From: DATAEK01 sp036258055
GTDB lineage: Bacteria > Acidobacteriota > Vicinamibacteria > Vicinamibacterales > 2-12-FULL-66-21
Direction of reading: 5' to 3'
NCBI GenBank assembly: GCA_036258055.1
Contig: DATAEK010000072.1
Span: forward strand, 1-13,983
Length of the DNA: 13,983 nucleotides
Positions 1-5,611 of the stretch are shown one piece after another. The position numbers and the translations under genes were made by a program. The notes beneath the pieces are model-generated. The model searched no databases and was not told the DNA's origin. It saw only the letters and a program-made list of their open reading frames with translations. The first letter of the stretch is position 1. Every line of letters begins with the position of its first letter.

Positions 1-170
1 GTCCACTTCGTTGGCGTTGCGCGCGGGCTTTTTGATTGGCTCGTGTTTCATAGAAAGTATGGTGCTCTGTGCAGAGTGCCGCGCGCCGACATTTTATTCC
101 ATCCTCAATGGAACCGCTCGCGGTGCCCGTGGGGTTTCTTCGACATTGCACGACACTTCAGCTCCGCGCC

Positions 171-194
171 TGACACCCTAACTGACACCCTAAC
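171..194. repeat. Perfect 12-bp tandem duplication
   Basis: TGACACCCTAAC occurs twice in perfect tandem (171-182 and 183-194). It lies about 100 bp upstream of the regulator promoter array. A 12-bp period is close to, but not the same as, the 11-bp period of that array. The function is unknown. Confidence 0.85.
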
Positions 195-225
195 CGATGG
201 ACGCGGACGGATGCGGCGGACGCCG

Positions 226-255
226 ATAGACAGATTCCTTAAAGATTCTGTCTAT
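226..255. repeat. Inverted repeat, 9-bp perfect stem
   Basis: ATAGACAGA (226-234) pairs with TCTGTCTAT (247-255) across a 12-nt AT-rich loop. GC-rich flanks (about 200-222 and 258-272) carry further partial complementarity (GGACGGAT-like against ATCCGCCCCCGTCC), so the whole structure may be longer. There is no T-run after it, so a standard intrinsic terminator is unlikely. It could be a bidirectional hairpin or a protein-binding palindrome upstream of the regulator gene. Confidence 0.6.
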
Positions 256-290
256 TCCATCCGCCCCCGTCCAGCCGATTTACTTCCTCG

Positions 291-330
291 TTAACTCACA
301 ATTAACGGGGGCGTCACTGCCCGGAAACCT
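291..330 (+). promoter_or_regulatory. Predicted Pho box array, four 11-bp direct repeats
   Basis: Four 7-mers start exactly 11 bp apart: TTAACTC (291), TTAACGG (302), GTCACTG (313) and GAAACCT (324). Each has AC at positions 4-5. PhoB-family regulators bind head-to-tail on 11-bp direct repeats (7 conserved bases plus a 4-bp spacer), so this has the geometry of two consecutive Pho boxes. An extra TTTAC at 279 is one base out of phase. The array lies upstream of the PhoB-like regulator and of a -10-like hexamer, which implies autoregulation. The pstB promoter repeats the same order of unit types (two T-type, then two G-type). Confidence 0.7.
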
Positions 331-338
331 GACCCGCG

Positions 339-344
339 TAATCT
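339..344 (+). promoter_or_regulatory. Candidate -10 of the regulator promoter
   Basis: TAATCT starts 15 bp after the start of the last 11-bp unit (324). This is about the spacing expected between a Pho box, which replaces the -35, and the -10. A start site near 350 would give a leader of about 55 nt to the ATG at 407. Confidence 0.45.
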
Positions 345-406
345 GCCCGGCAGGTCAAGGTATGGAAACACGTGCCGGGGTAATCGGCGAGGCGAAAGGA
401 AGCGGC

Positions 407-1096
407 ATGGGCCGTCCGCCTCGCGTGCTCGTCGTCGAAGATGAACAGGACATCGCGGGGCTGATCAAGCATGCGCTGGAACGGTCCGGAGACGGCATCG
501 TCCAGATTGTGGCGAGCGGTGACGTGGCCCTCCGGGCCGTCAACGAGCAGCCGCCCGATCTCGTCATCCTCGATCTGAATCTGCCGGTGTTGAGCGGCAC
601 TGAGGTCTGCCGGCTGCTCCGCAGTCACGCCAGCACGGCAAACATTCCAATTATCATGCTGACGGCACGAACGGCTGAGTCCGATCGCGTCAGCGGCCTT
701 GATCTGGGCGCTGACGACTACGTGACAAAACCGTTCAGCCTTCGCGAGCTCGCGGCCCGTGTCCGCGCGGTGCTGCGGCGTCGACACGGCACGGCTGCCG
801 CGACGAACGTCTACCGCGGTACGCACCTGGTCGCCGATTTCGAGGCGGTGTCGATTGCCGTGGAGGGAACGCCGGTCAGGCTGACGCGACGTGAATTCGA
901 GCTGCTGCGGTTCCTCGTCGAGAATCGGAACCGCGTCCTCTCCCGAGACCGGTTGCTCGAGCGCGTCTGGGGCTATGACCGCTTCATCGAGACACGCTCA
1001 GTGGACGTCCACATCGGCCGCCTCCGCGCGAAACTCGGCGCTGCAGGTCAGCAGATCGAAACCGTCGTCGGTCTGGGATACCGGTTCGTGGAGTGA
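407..1096 (+). CDS. phoB: PhoB/OmpR-type response regulator
   Basis: A 229-residue winged-helix response regulator. The receiver domain (about 1-120) has the acidic pair E11/D12, phosphoacceptor D56 (in LVILDLNLP), T86 and K108 in VTKPF, so every residue needed for phosphorylation is present. The OmpR/PhoB DNA-binding domain (about 130-228) has LTRREFELLRFL, the recognition-helix region RSVDVHIGRLRAKL and the C-terminal wing VVGLGYRF. I chose the ATG at 407 because AAAGGAAG lies at 395-402; an in-frame ATG at 362 has no such site and may sit in the promoter leader. No histidine kinase (phoR) is adjacent, so the partner is elsewhere. The 11-bp repeat array upstream and the phosphate genes downstream (pstB, phoU, ppx) make PhoB the best match, but the symbol rests on family and context. 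Other OmpR-class members look alike. Confidence 0.85.
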   Translation: MGRPPRVLVVEDEQDIAGLIKHALERSGDGIVQIVASGDVALRAVNEQPPDLVILDLNLPVLSGTEVCRLLRSHASTANIPIIMLTARTAESDRVSGLDLGADDYVTKPFSLRELAARVRAVLRRRHGTAAATNVYRGTHLVADFEAVSIAVEGTPVRLTRREFELLRFLVENRNRVLSRDRLLERVWGYDRFIETRSVDVHIGRLRAKLGAAGQQIETVVGLGYRFVE

Positions 1097-1101
1097 GGGA
1101 T

Positions 1102-1117
1102 CGGACGGCACCGTCTG
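1102..1117. terminator. Small hairpin in convergent intergenic gap
   Basis: CGGACG and CGTCTG can pair around the loop GCAC (one G-U pair) in the 38-bp gap between the convergent regulator and small gene. There is no T-run on either strand, so this is at most a weak bidirectional terminator. Confidence 0.25.
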
Positions 1118-1134
1118 CCGGCGCCCCGAGCGAG

Positions 1135-1359
1135 TCAGCGCTCCTCAGTATTGCGCCAGCCGCGCTCTTCCAGCTCTGAAACCTGCCTGGACATCACGGA
1201 CATCGCGCGCTCCACTCGGTGCCAATCTGTGTAGCGCACGTTCCGGACAACGTGACGGTCCTCCTCGACGCGCACGTCCCAGCCTTCGGGACCGGCCTCG
1301 GTGATCGTGAACCGCGTGGTGTGGCCTGCGTTGGTCAGTTCCTTCTCGAACATTGTCAT
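1135..1359 (-). CDS. Small uncharacterised protein, predicted Pho regulon
   Basis: A 74-residue soluble, charged protein (MTMFEKELTNAGHTTRF... ending GWRNTEER) with no signal peptide or membrane segment and no family I recognise. The first half reads as a short beta-rich unit (TRFTITEAGPEGWDVRVEED). The second half reads as a helix (WHRVERAMSVMSRQVSELEERGW). The start at 1359 is supported by GGAGAG (1363-1368 on this strand), three bases before the ATG; a longer reading from 1386 lacks this. It is convergent with the regulator gene and has its own promoter: an 11-bp repeat array at 1401-1429 on the same strand, a TACAAG -10 at 1386-1391, and a leader of about 20 nt. That arrangement makes a real gene likely and suggests induction by phosphate limitation. 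The function is unknown; a small regulatory or adaptor protein would fit. Confidence 0.7.
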   Translation of the reverse strand: MTMFEKELTNAGHTTRFTITEAGPEGWDVRVEEDRHVVRNVRYTDWHRVERAMSVMSRQVSELEERGWRNTEER

Positions 1360-1385
1360 GCACTCTCCGAGGTGCCTTGACGACA

Positions 1386-1391
1386 CTTGTA
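1386..1391 (-). promoter_or_regulatory. Candidate -10 of the small-gene promoter
   Basis: On the minus strand TACAAG (4 of 6 matches to TATAAT) starts 16 bp after the start of the third 11-bp unit, the same spacing as at the regulator and pstB promoters. The predicted leader to the ATG at 1359 is about 20 nt and contains the GGAGAG site. Confidence 0.4.
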
Positions 1392-1400
1392 CTCCACGTG

Positions 1401-1429
1401 ACGTTCTGTCGATGTAAACATTGTGTAAA
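1401..1429 (-). promoter_or_regulatory. Predicted Pho box array, three 11-bp direct repeats
   Basis: Read on the minus strand, TTTACAC (1429-1423), TTTACAT (1418-1412) and AGAACGT (1407-1401) start 11 bp apart, each with AC at positions 4-5. The first 7-mer is identical to two of the units before pstB. A possible fourth unit, TGGAGTA (1396-1390), is weak. The direction and spacing point to the small gene at 1359-1135, not to glgC about 190 bp away on the other strand. Confidence 0.65.
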
Positions 1430-1616
1430 TACTCCCGAAATGTGCAAGCACGTTGGGTCGAACGCCCTTCCTTTTCTTAGAGTTGGCACGATTTCAACAC
1501 TTCGTCACGGTATCCCTGATCGACCAGGCAACACATCGGTTCAACAATGACCAAACCGACTCGACGGCCTCAGCGCGCGGTACGGTGACGGATGACGCGG
1601 CGGATAAGATGTAGCC

Positions 1617-2873
1617 ATGAACGACGTCCTGACGGTGATTCTCGGGGGCGGCCGCGGGACACGGCTCTTTCCGCTCACCCGCATGCGCTCGAAGCCCGCG
1701 GTCCCGCTGGGTGGAAAATACCGGCTGATCGATATCCCCATCAGCAACTGTCTCCACGCCGGCCTCAAGCGGATCTTCGTGCTGACGCAGTTCAACTCAG
1801 CATCGCTCAATCGGCACATCGCACAGACCTACCGCCTGGATCTGTTCTCGGAGGGTTTCGTCGAGGTGCTGGCGGCCGAGCAGACACCGGACAGCTCCGA
1901 CTGGTTCCAGGGCACCGCCGACGCCGTACGACAGGCCGCGCGGCATTTCCGCGGCTATGACGCCGACTACTTCCTGATTCTCGCCGGCGACCATCTGTAC
2001 CGTATGGACTTCTGCGAGCTCATCGAGTCGCACATCGAAAGCGGATCCGACATCACCATCGCAGCCCAACCGATTGCGCCGGCTGATGCAACCCAGATGG
2101 GAATCCTCCGCTTCGACGAGCTCGGATGCATCGCCGGTTTCGAAGAGAAGCCCAGAGCAGAGCGGCTCGCCGAAATCGGTGGCAGCATCCCCAAGGGATC
2201 GACGGCAGGCGGCACCAGCCCCGACAAGCCATTCGTCGCGTCGATGGGAATCTACGTATTCTCACGCGAGGTGCTGCTCGATATCCTCGACCAACCCGGT
2301 GTGGACTTCGGCAAGGAGATCATCCCGAACGCCCTGCGCACGCACCGCGTGAACCCGTACATCTTTCGTGGGTACTGGGCCGACGTCGGGACCATCGACG
2401 CGTTCTACGACGCCAACATCCAGCTCACGAAGCGAGGGGCGCCATTCAACTTCTTTCATCCGCGCTGGCCGATCTACACGCACCCGCGGTTTCTGCCGGC
2501 GACGCGCGCCTACGAGTGCCGCATTCAGAGCTCAATCGTGGCGGAAGGCTGCCATCTGGATGAGTGCACCATCTCGGATTCGGTCGTGGGAATTCGCACG
2601 CACGTGAGCCCCGGCGCAACGATTGCCAGAAGCGTGCTGCTCGGGGCGGACTTCTACGAGGAGGAGGTTGGGGTGACGAGCATTCCGCTCGGCATCGGAC
2701 GCGACACCGTGCTCGATCGCGTCATCGTCGATAAGAACGCGAGGATCGGCGACAACGTGCGGCTGGTCAACGCCGCCGGCACCGACCACGCGGATGGCGA
2801 CGGCTACTACATCAGGAACGGCATCATCATCGTCCCGAAGAGCGCGAAGGTTCCGAGCGGAACATCGGTTTGA
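1617..2873 (+). CDS. glgC: Glucose-1-phosphate adenylyltransferase (ADP-glucose pyrophosphorylase)
   Basis: Makes ADP-glucose from glucose-1-phosphate and ATP, the committed step of bacterial glycogen synthesis, in the cytoplasm. At 418 residues it has the usual family length. The N-terminal nucleotidyltransferase domain shows ILGGGRGTRLFPLTRMRSKPAVPLGGKYRLIDIPISNC, here spanning residues 8-45, then WFQGTADAVRQ, LAGDHLYRMDF, FEEKPR, MGIYVFSREVL, DFGKEIIP and YWADVGTIDAFYDAN. The C-terminal part (from about 285) has the hexapeptide-like left-handed beta-helix pattern (SSIVAEGCHLDECTISDSVVG). The sequence style is closer to cyanobacterial/plant enzymes than to enterobacterial ones; those are known to be inhibited by phosphate, but I cannot show that for this protein. 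No strong Shine-Dalgarno precedes the ATG. No glycogen synthase or branching enzyme is adjacent. Confidence 0.95.
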   Translation: MNDVLTVILGGGRGTRLFPLTRMRSKPAVPLGGKYRLIDIPISNCLHAGLKRIFVLTQFNSASLNRHIAQTYRLDLFSEGFVEVLAAEQTPDSSDWFQGTADAVRQAARHFRGYDADYFLILAGDHLYRMDFCELIESHIESGSDITIAAQPIAPADATQMGILRFDELGCIAGFEEKPRAERLAEIGGSIPKGSTAGGTSPDKPFVASMGIYVFSREVLLDILDQPGVDFGKEIIPNALRTHRVNPYIFRGYWADVGTIDAFYDANIQLTKRGAPFNFFHPRWPIYTHPRFLPATRAYECRIQSSIVAEGCHLDECTISDSVVGIRTHVSPGATIARSVLLGADFYEEEVGVTSIPLGIGRDTVLDRVIVDKNARIGDNVRLVNAAGTDHADGDGYYIRNGIIIVPKSAKVPSGTSV

Positions 2874-3290
2874 CCATTACCGGGCGGTGCGAAATACTTC
2901 GGCCCGCGTGCGGGATGTCGCTCAGGTCCTGACCTTCTCTTTCCTCCCGGTTTCGATCATCTTCCAGGACGGCTCTCGGGACCCGGCGCTCGAATGCTCG
3001 CGTGCCGCGGAGGCACCGAATCTGGACTCAGGAACCGTTCGAGACACCCGCCCTCATTCGACGCAGACGCGCCTCACACTCTTACAAACGCGCGAGTCCG
3101 TCCCGCCGTTTGTCCCTGTTTCTGCCCGTTAGTTCCGCAAGCGCACAAACCTAAACCAGTTCAGTCGAGCCTCCGTCTAACGCTCCAAGTTGGCGCATTG
3201 GAGGATGGCAGCCGACGGCACCACGCGAGGTTGACGAGCGCGCGAGAGCGCGCGGATCGTGAACTGCGCCGCACTCCGGGCGGCGCGTGA

Positions 3291-3324
3291 TGCCGCGATG
3301 TGCCGCGATGCCTGTCATCGCGGC
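3291..3324 (+). repeat. Tandem 10-bp repeat plus perfect 9-bp hairpin
   Basis: TGCCGCGATG is repeated in perfect tandem (3291-3300, 3301-3310). The second copy pairs perfectly with CATCGCGGC (3316-3324) across the 5-nt loop CCTGT. The first copy could pair with the same strand, so two mutually exclusive stems are possible in the leader RNA. Confidence 0.65.
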
Positions 3325-3329
3325 GATGA

Positions 3330-3352
3330 GGGGCCGCGCCCTTGGAGGCCCC
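3330..3352 (+). promoter_or_regulatory. Hairpin covering the ribosome binding site
   Basis: GGGGCC (3330-3335) is complementary to GGCCCC (3347-3352). The loop (3336-3346) and the right arm contain the Shine-Dalgarno GGAGG (3344-3348), and the stem ends directly at the ATG at 3353. Such a stem would limit ribosome access, so translation may be controlled or simply low. GC-rich DNA makes chance stems common, hence the moderate confidence. Confidence 0.45.
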
Positions 3353-3982
3353 ATGACCGAGCTGCTGCCACTCGTTCTGAGCGGACTGTTGACGCTCACG
3401 CAACCGTCCGCCGATGCGCCTTCGGTTCCGAAGCGCTCCGTTACTGCCGAGGCGTTGCTTACCGCGCCTGACCGTCACGTCCGTACAACCGATCGACACG
3501 TCCTCAATCTGCTCACACAAGGTGTGCGCCGATCGACGACGTTCGCGAATCTGATGCAGCAGCTCAATCAGAGCGACGTCATCGTTTACATCCAGGCCGT
3601 TGACACCTTGCCCTCGACGCTGGCGGGCCGTCTGATGCTCGCCGCCGACGCGCACGGGCAGCGTTACCTCCGCGTCCAGGTGCGTCAGACGCTCACGCCC
3701 AACGAGAGCATCGCGCTCATGGCGCATGAGTTTCGGCATGCGCTCGAGATCGCGGCGGCGTCAGAGGTACGCGACGCCCGCGGCTTGATCGCGCTCTATC
3801 AGCGTATTGGAGACGAGAGCCTGCCGGGCATGCACGCCTACGAAACAGACGCCGCGCAGGACGTGGGGCGTCAGGTGCGCGTGGAGCTGCTTCACGCGGT
3901 CACCGCGGACGCCACGCCGAGCAGCGGCCCATCACTGGTGGCGCTGCGGACGTGTGTGGCAACGGATGGATCGTGTGAGTGA
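3353..3982 (+). CDS. Exported HExxH metallopeptidase-like protein
   Basis: A 209-residue protein with an N-terminal hydrophobic segment (LLPLVLSGLLTL) followed by SADA-PS, which reads as a signal peptide. The motif MAHEFRHALEIA (HEFRH, an HExxH zinc site) lies near residue 125. Before it is a beta-rich stretch (SDVIVYIQAVDTLPSTLAGRLML, with residues RYLRVQVR after it), and after it ETDAAQDVGRQV, where an acidic third ligand could lie. This looks like a small gluzincin-type fold, but I know no substrate, and many such short acidobacterial proteins are uncharacterised. I chose the ATG at 3353 because GGAGG lies at 3344-3348. An ATG at 3326 would add RGR and give a more basic signal-peptide n-region, so it remains possible. 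The gene stands alone, with convergent SixA downstream. Confidence 0.65.
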   Translation: MTELLPLVLSGLLTLTQPSADAPSVPKRSVTAEALLTAPDRHVRTTDRHVLNLLTQGVRRSTTFANLMQQLNQSDVIVYIQAVDTLPSTLAGRLMLAADAHGQRYLRVQVRQTLTPNESIALMAHEFRHALEIAAASEVRDARGLIALYQRIGDESLPGMHAYETDAAQDVGRQVRVELLHAVTADATPSSGPSLVALRTCVATDGSCE

Positions 3983-3997
3983 GGTCGCGGCCTCGGA

Positions 3998-4504
3998 TCA
4001 TCCACCGAGCTTGCGGAGCATCTTCGGGGACAGGAACCACACCAGCTGACCGCTGCCCTTGGGCGGCAGCACTTCGAAATCGATTCGGCAGATCGCGCCC
4101 TTCTTGAACGGAATCGGCGTGCGCGCAGAAATCAGGCGGGCGGCCAGCTCGCCGATGTCGGGCTCATGGCCGACGAGCGCGACGCTCCGCTTGTTGCGTG
4201 CGTGCTTGCCCAGCTCCTGGATCACGGCGACCGGTGTACCGGCAGGCGCGAGCGCGTCGAGCGGCGTCACCGCCGGCTTCGACTTCATGGTCTCGGCCAA
4301 CGTGTCCGCCGTCTGCCGGGTTCGCACCAGCGGGCTCGTGAGGATCAGATCGAAGCTCACGCCGAGCTCGTCGAGCGCCTGAGCCTCTTTCCGCAGTTTC
4401 GCGATGCCCTCGCTCGTGAGGGGCCGTTTCGAATCGTCCGGATAATCTTCGCCGCGCTCGGCGGCGAGGCCGTGCCGAATCAAATACACTTCGAGCGTCG
4501 CCAT
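3998..4504 (-). CDS. sixA: SixA-type histidine phosphatase
   Basis: A 168-residue member of the histidine phosphatase (phosphoglycerate-mutase-like) superfamily. The catalytic RHG triad is at R10-H11-G12 (VYLIRHGLAA), a second conserved arginine is in TSPLVRTRQTA, and the second catalytic histidine is H113 in VGHEPDIGELA. The compact length is typical of SixA, known in E. coli as a protein phosphohistidine phosphatase acting on phosphotransfer proteins. The actual substrate here is unknown. It lies 12 nt after the CHAD gene on the same strand, with a GGACGG site overlapping the CHAD stop, so the two are almost certainly co-transcribed. A role in phosphate or polyphosphate metabolism is inferred from this pairing and the divergent Ppx. 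Confidence 0.88.
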   Translation of the reverse strand: MATLEVYLIRHGLAAERGEDYPDDSKRPLTSEGIAKLRKEAQALDELGVSFDLILTSPLVRTRQTADTLAETMKSKPAVTPLDALAPAGTPVAVIQELGKHARNKRSVALVGHEPDIGELAARLISARTPIPFKKGAICRIDFEVLPPKGSGQLVWFLSPKMLRKLGG

Positions 4505-4516
4505 GCAGATGCCGTC

Positions 4517-5491
4517 CTACGCTCGCGAGCTCGCCGCGTGTGGCTCTGTCTTGGCTCGACGCCGCGTGCGGGTTGCGAGAGTCATCTTCACAGGGAGTCG
4601 CCGCGAGCGAGAGCTTCGCACGATGAGCGGCACGACCACGCGACGGGTCGTGTCGACGACCTCGGTGAGTGCCGTAATCAGGGCCACGTAATGCCCGTGC
4701 AGATGACGGCACTCGTCCTCGATGGCGCGGGCCATCACCTCGAGGTTCCCCGCCTGCCCACCCTCCGACGGCTTCGCCTGCACCGCCTTGACGTGCGTCT
4801 CCAGCACCTGGAAATCGTGCAGCCGTCCGAGCAGATCCTGGGCGCGTTTGAGCGATCGCACCGGTGCAGCGGCAGGCCGGACGCCGGTTTCGGCGGCGAT
4901 CTCGAGGCCATAGCGCAGTTTCTTCACGGTGATACGGACGGTATGCAGCCGTTCGGGGGCGTACATCTGACCGGCATCCGCGACCGCCGCTCCGAGCGCT
5001 TTCGCTCGCTTCATGAGGCGCGTGCCGAGCAGCTTGCGCCACTCCTCGCCCTCGGCCTGCTGAAGCGCGTCGGCCATCGTCACGAGCCGCCGGTCCAGCT
5101 TGCTCAGGTTGACAGTTTCCAGCCGCTTGAGCATCGACGTCCGGCGTCGATCGCGCTCGTCGATGATGTCGCGGCGGACCTCTTCCAGCGCCAGGCGCGG
5201 CAAGGTATCGTGGGTCGCGAGCTCGTCGAGCAATGCCAGTGTGACGTCCGCTTCGCGGAAGGTGCCCAACGCGCGGGTCAGCCGCCGCATCTTGCGACTG
5301 ATGCGACCGGCCTTGGATCCTTTGACGCCCCTGGCGAGTACCGGTACGGCCTCGCGGAGCCGCCGGGACGCGACTCGGGCCTGGTGAACGCCAGTCCCGT
5401 CACCGTCGACGGCGGCCTTGATGTGCTGCTTCAGCGCGCGAGCGCGCCGTTCCAGCAAAACTTTCGTTACACGAGGTTTAGGGCGGTTCAT
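4517..5491 (-). CDS. CHAD-domain polyphosphate-binding protein
   Basis: A 324-residue, strongly basic, helical protein. CHAD (conserved histidine alpha-helical domain) is recognised by two half-repeats: VHQARVASRRLREAVPVL with H36, and, about 150 residues later, LHTVRITVKKLRYGLEIA. Both place a histidine before a row of Arg/Lys, the residues that line the anion-binding groove. CHAD domains from other organisms bind long-chain polyphosphate. There is no N-terminal CYTH (triphosphatase) domain, so this is a stand-alone binder, perhaps a granule protein or a scaffold. The C-terminus (about 285-324) is an Arg/Lys-rich, low-complexity tail. It is first in an operon with sixA and divergent from ppx, which reinforces the polyphosphate link. 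No clear Shine-Dalgarno precedes the ATG. A TATACT -10 on this strand (5555-5550) is a plausible promoter. Confidence 0.88.
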   Translation of the reverse strand: MNRPKPRVTKVLLERRARALKQHIKAAVDGDGTGVHQARVASRRLREAVPVLARGVKGSKAGRISRKMRRLTRALGTFREADVTLALLDELATHDTLPRLALEEVRRDIIDERDRRRTSMLKRLETVNLSKLDRRLVTMADALQQAEGEEWRKLLGTRLMKRAKALGAAVADAGQMYAPERLHTVRITVKKLRYGLEIAAETGVRPAAAPVRSLKRAQDLLGRLHDFQVLETHVKAVQAKPSEGGQAGNLEVMARAIEDECRHLHGHYVALITALTEVVDTTRRVVVPLIVRSSRSRRLPVKMTLATRTRRRAKTEPHAASSRA

Positions 5492-5554
5492 GGTAGGATT
5501 TGGCCCGGCAGACCGATGGATGAGCGCTCAGAGCCCCGCCGGCTCCGCCAGTAT

Positions 5555-5573
5555 ATAACGGCCGTGTAACGGC
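5555..5573. promoter_or_regulatory. Two-unit 11-bp repeat in divergent CHAD/ppx promoter
   Basis: TAACGGC occurs twice, at 5556-5562 and 5567-5573, exactly 11 bp apart with a 4-bp spacer, which is the Pho box geometry. On the plus strand the units read ATAAC and GTAAC, fitting the nnnAC core. On the minus strand GTTACAC also resembles the pstB units. The repeats overlap TATA-like sequence: TATAAC at 5554-5559 on plus, TATACT at 5555-5550 on minus. The site could therefore act on both divergent operons, as activator or repressor. It is shorter than the four-unit arrays, so less certain. Confidence 0.45.
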
Positions 5574-5611
5574 ACAAGCCAGCCCCGGCTGAACCGCCTC
5601 CCCGCCCCTGC

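Larger units (their letters stand above)
1..278. other. Non-coding region at left edge
   Basis: I see no convincing gene here. An open frame at 43-294 (+) has no ribosome binding site, no recognisable domain and unnatural composition. The stretch contains a 12-bp tandem duplication, an inverted repeat and an imperfect palindrome at 61-80, and it leads into the repeat array of the regulator promoter. It is more AT-rich than the coding DNA around it, as expected of intergenic sequence. A T-run at about 30-34 follows GC-rich sequence and could be the tail of a terminator for a gene off the left edge, but no clean stem is visible. Confidence 0.6.
2874..3352. other. Long intergenic region before the HExxH gene
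   Basis: About 480 bp without a credible gene; the open frames here have no ribosome binding sites or recognisable domains. It holds a short stem, CCCGC/GCGGG, at 2903-2914 that could mark the end of the glgC transcript, and an inverted repeat CTCCAA/TTGGAG at 3183-3203. At its right end are a tandem 10-bp repeat and two hairpins just before the next start codon. I found no 11-bp nnnAC array here. Confidence 0.6.

Noticed and set aside
43..294. Open frame of 83 codons at the left edge
   Set aside because: No ribosome site; it crosses the tandem duplication and the inverted repeat, and the translation shows no domain.
1413..1430. The repeat at 1412-1429 as a promoter element for glgC
   Set aside because: The direct repeats match the other arrays only when read on the minus strand, and glgC starts nearly 190 bp away with no -10 at the matching distance.
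1483..1499. Possible sigma-54 promoter before glgC
   Set aside because: TTGGCACG is a perfect -24 element, but the -12 position reads AC instead of GC (CAACA), and no activator site is evident. Probably chance.
2794..3132. Plus-strand open frame of 112 codons after glgC
   Set aside because: It starts inside glgC in another frame, has no ribosome site, and the translation is low in pattern.
4166..5569. Long plus-strand open frame of 467 codons
   Set aside because: It lies opposite SixA and CHAD, whose motifs are clear on the minus strand. Its translation is rich in Arg, His and Gln with no domain; it is a GC-rich antisense shadow.
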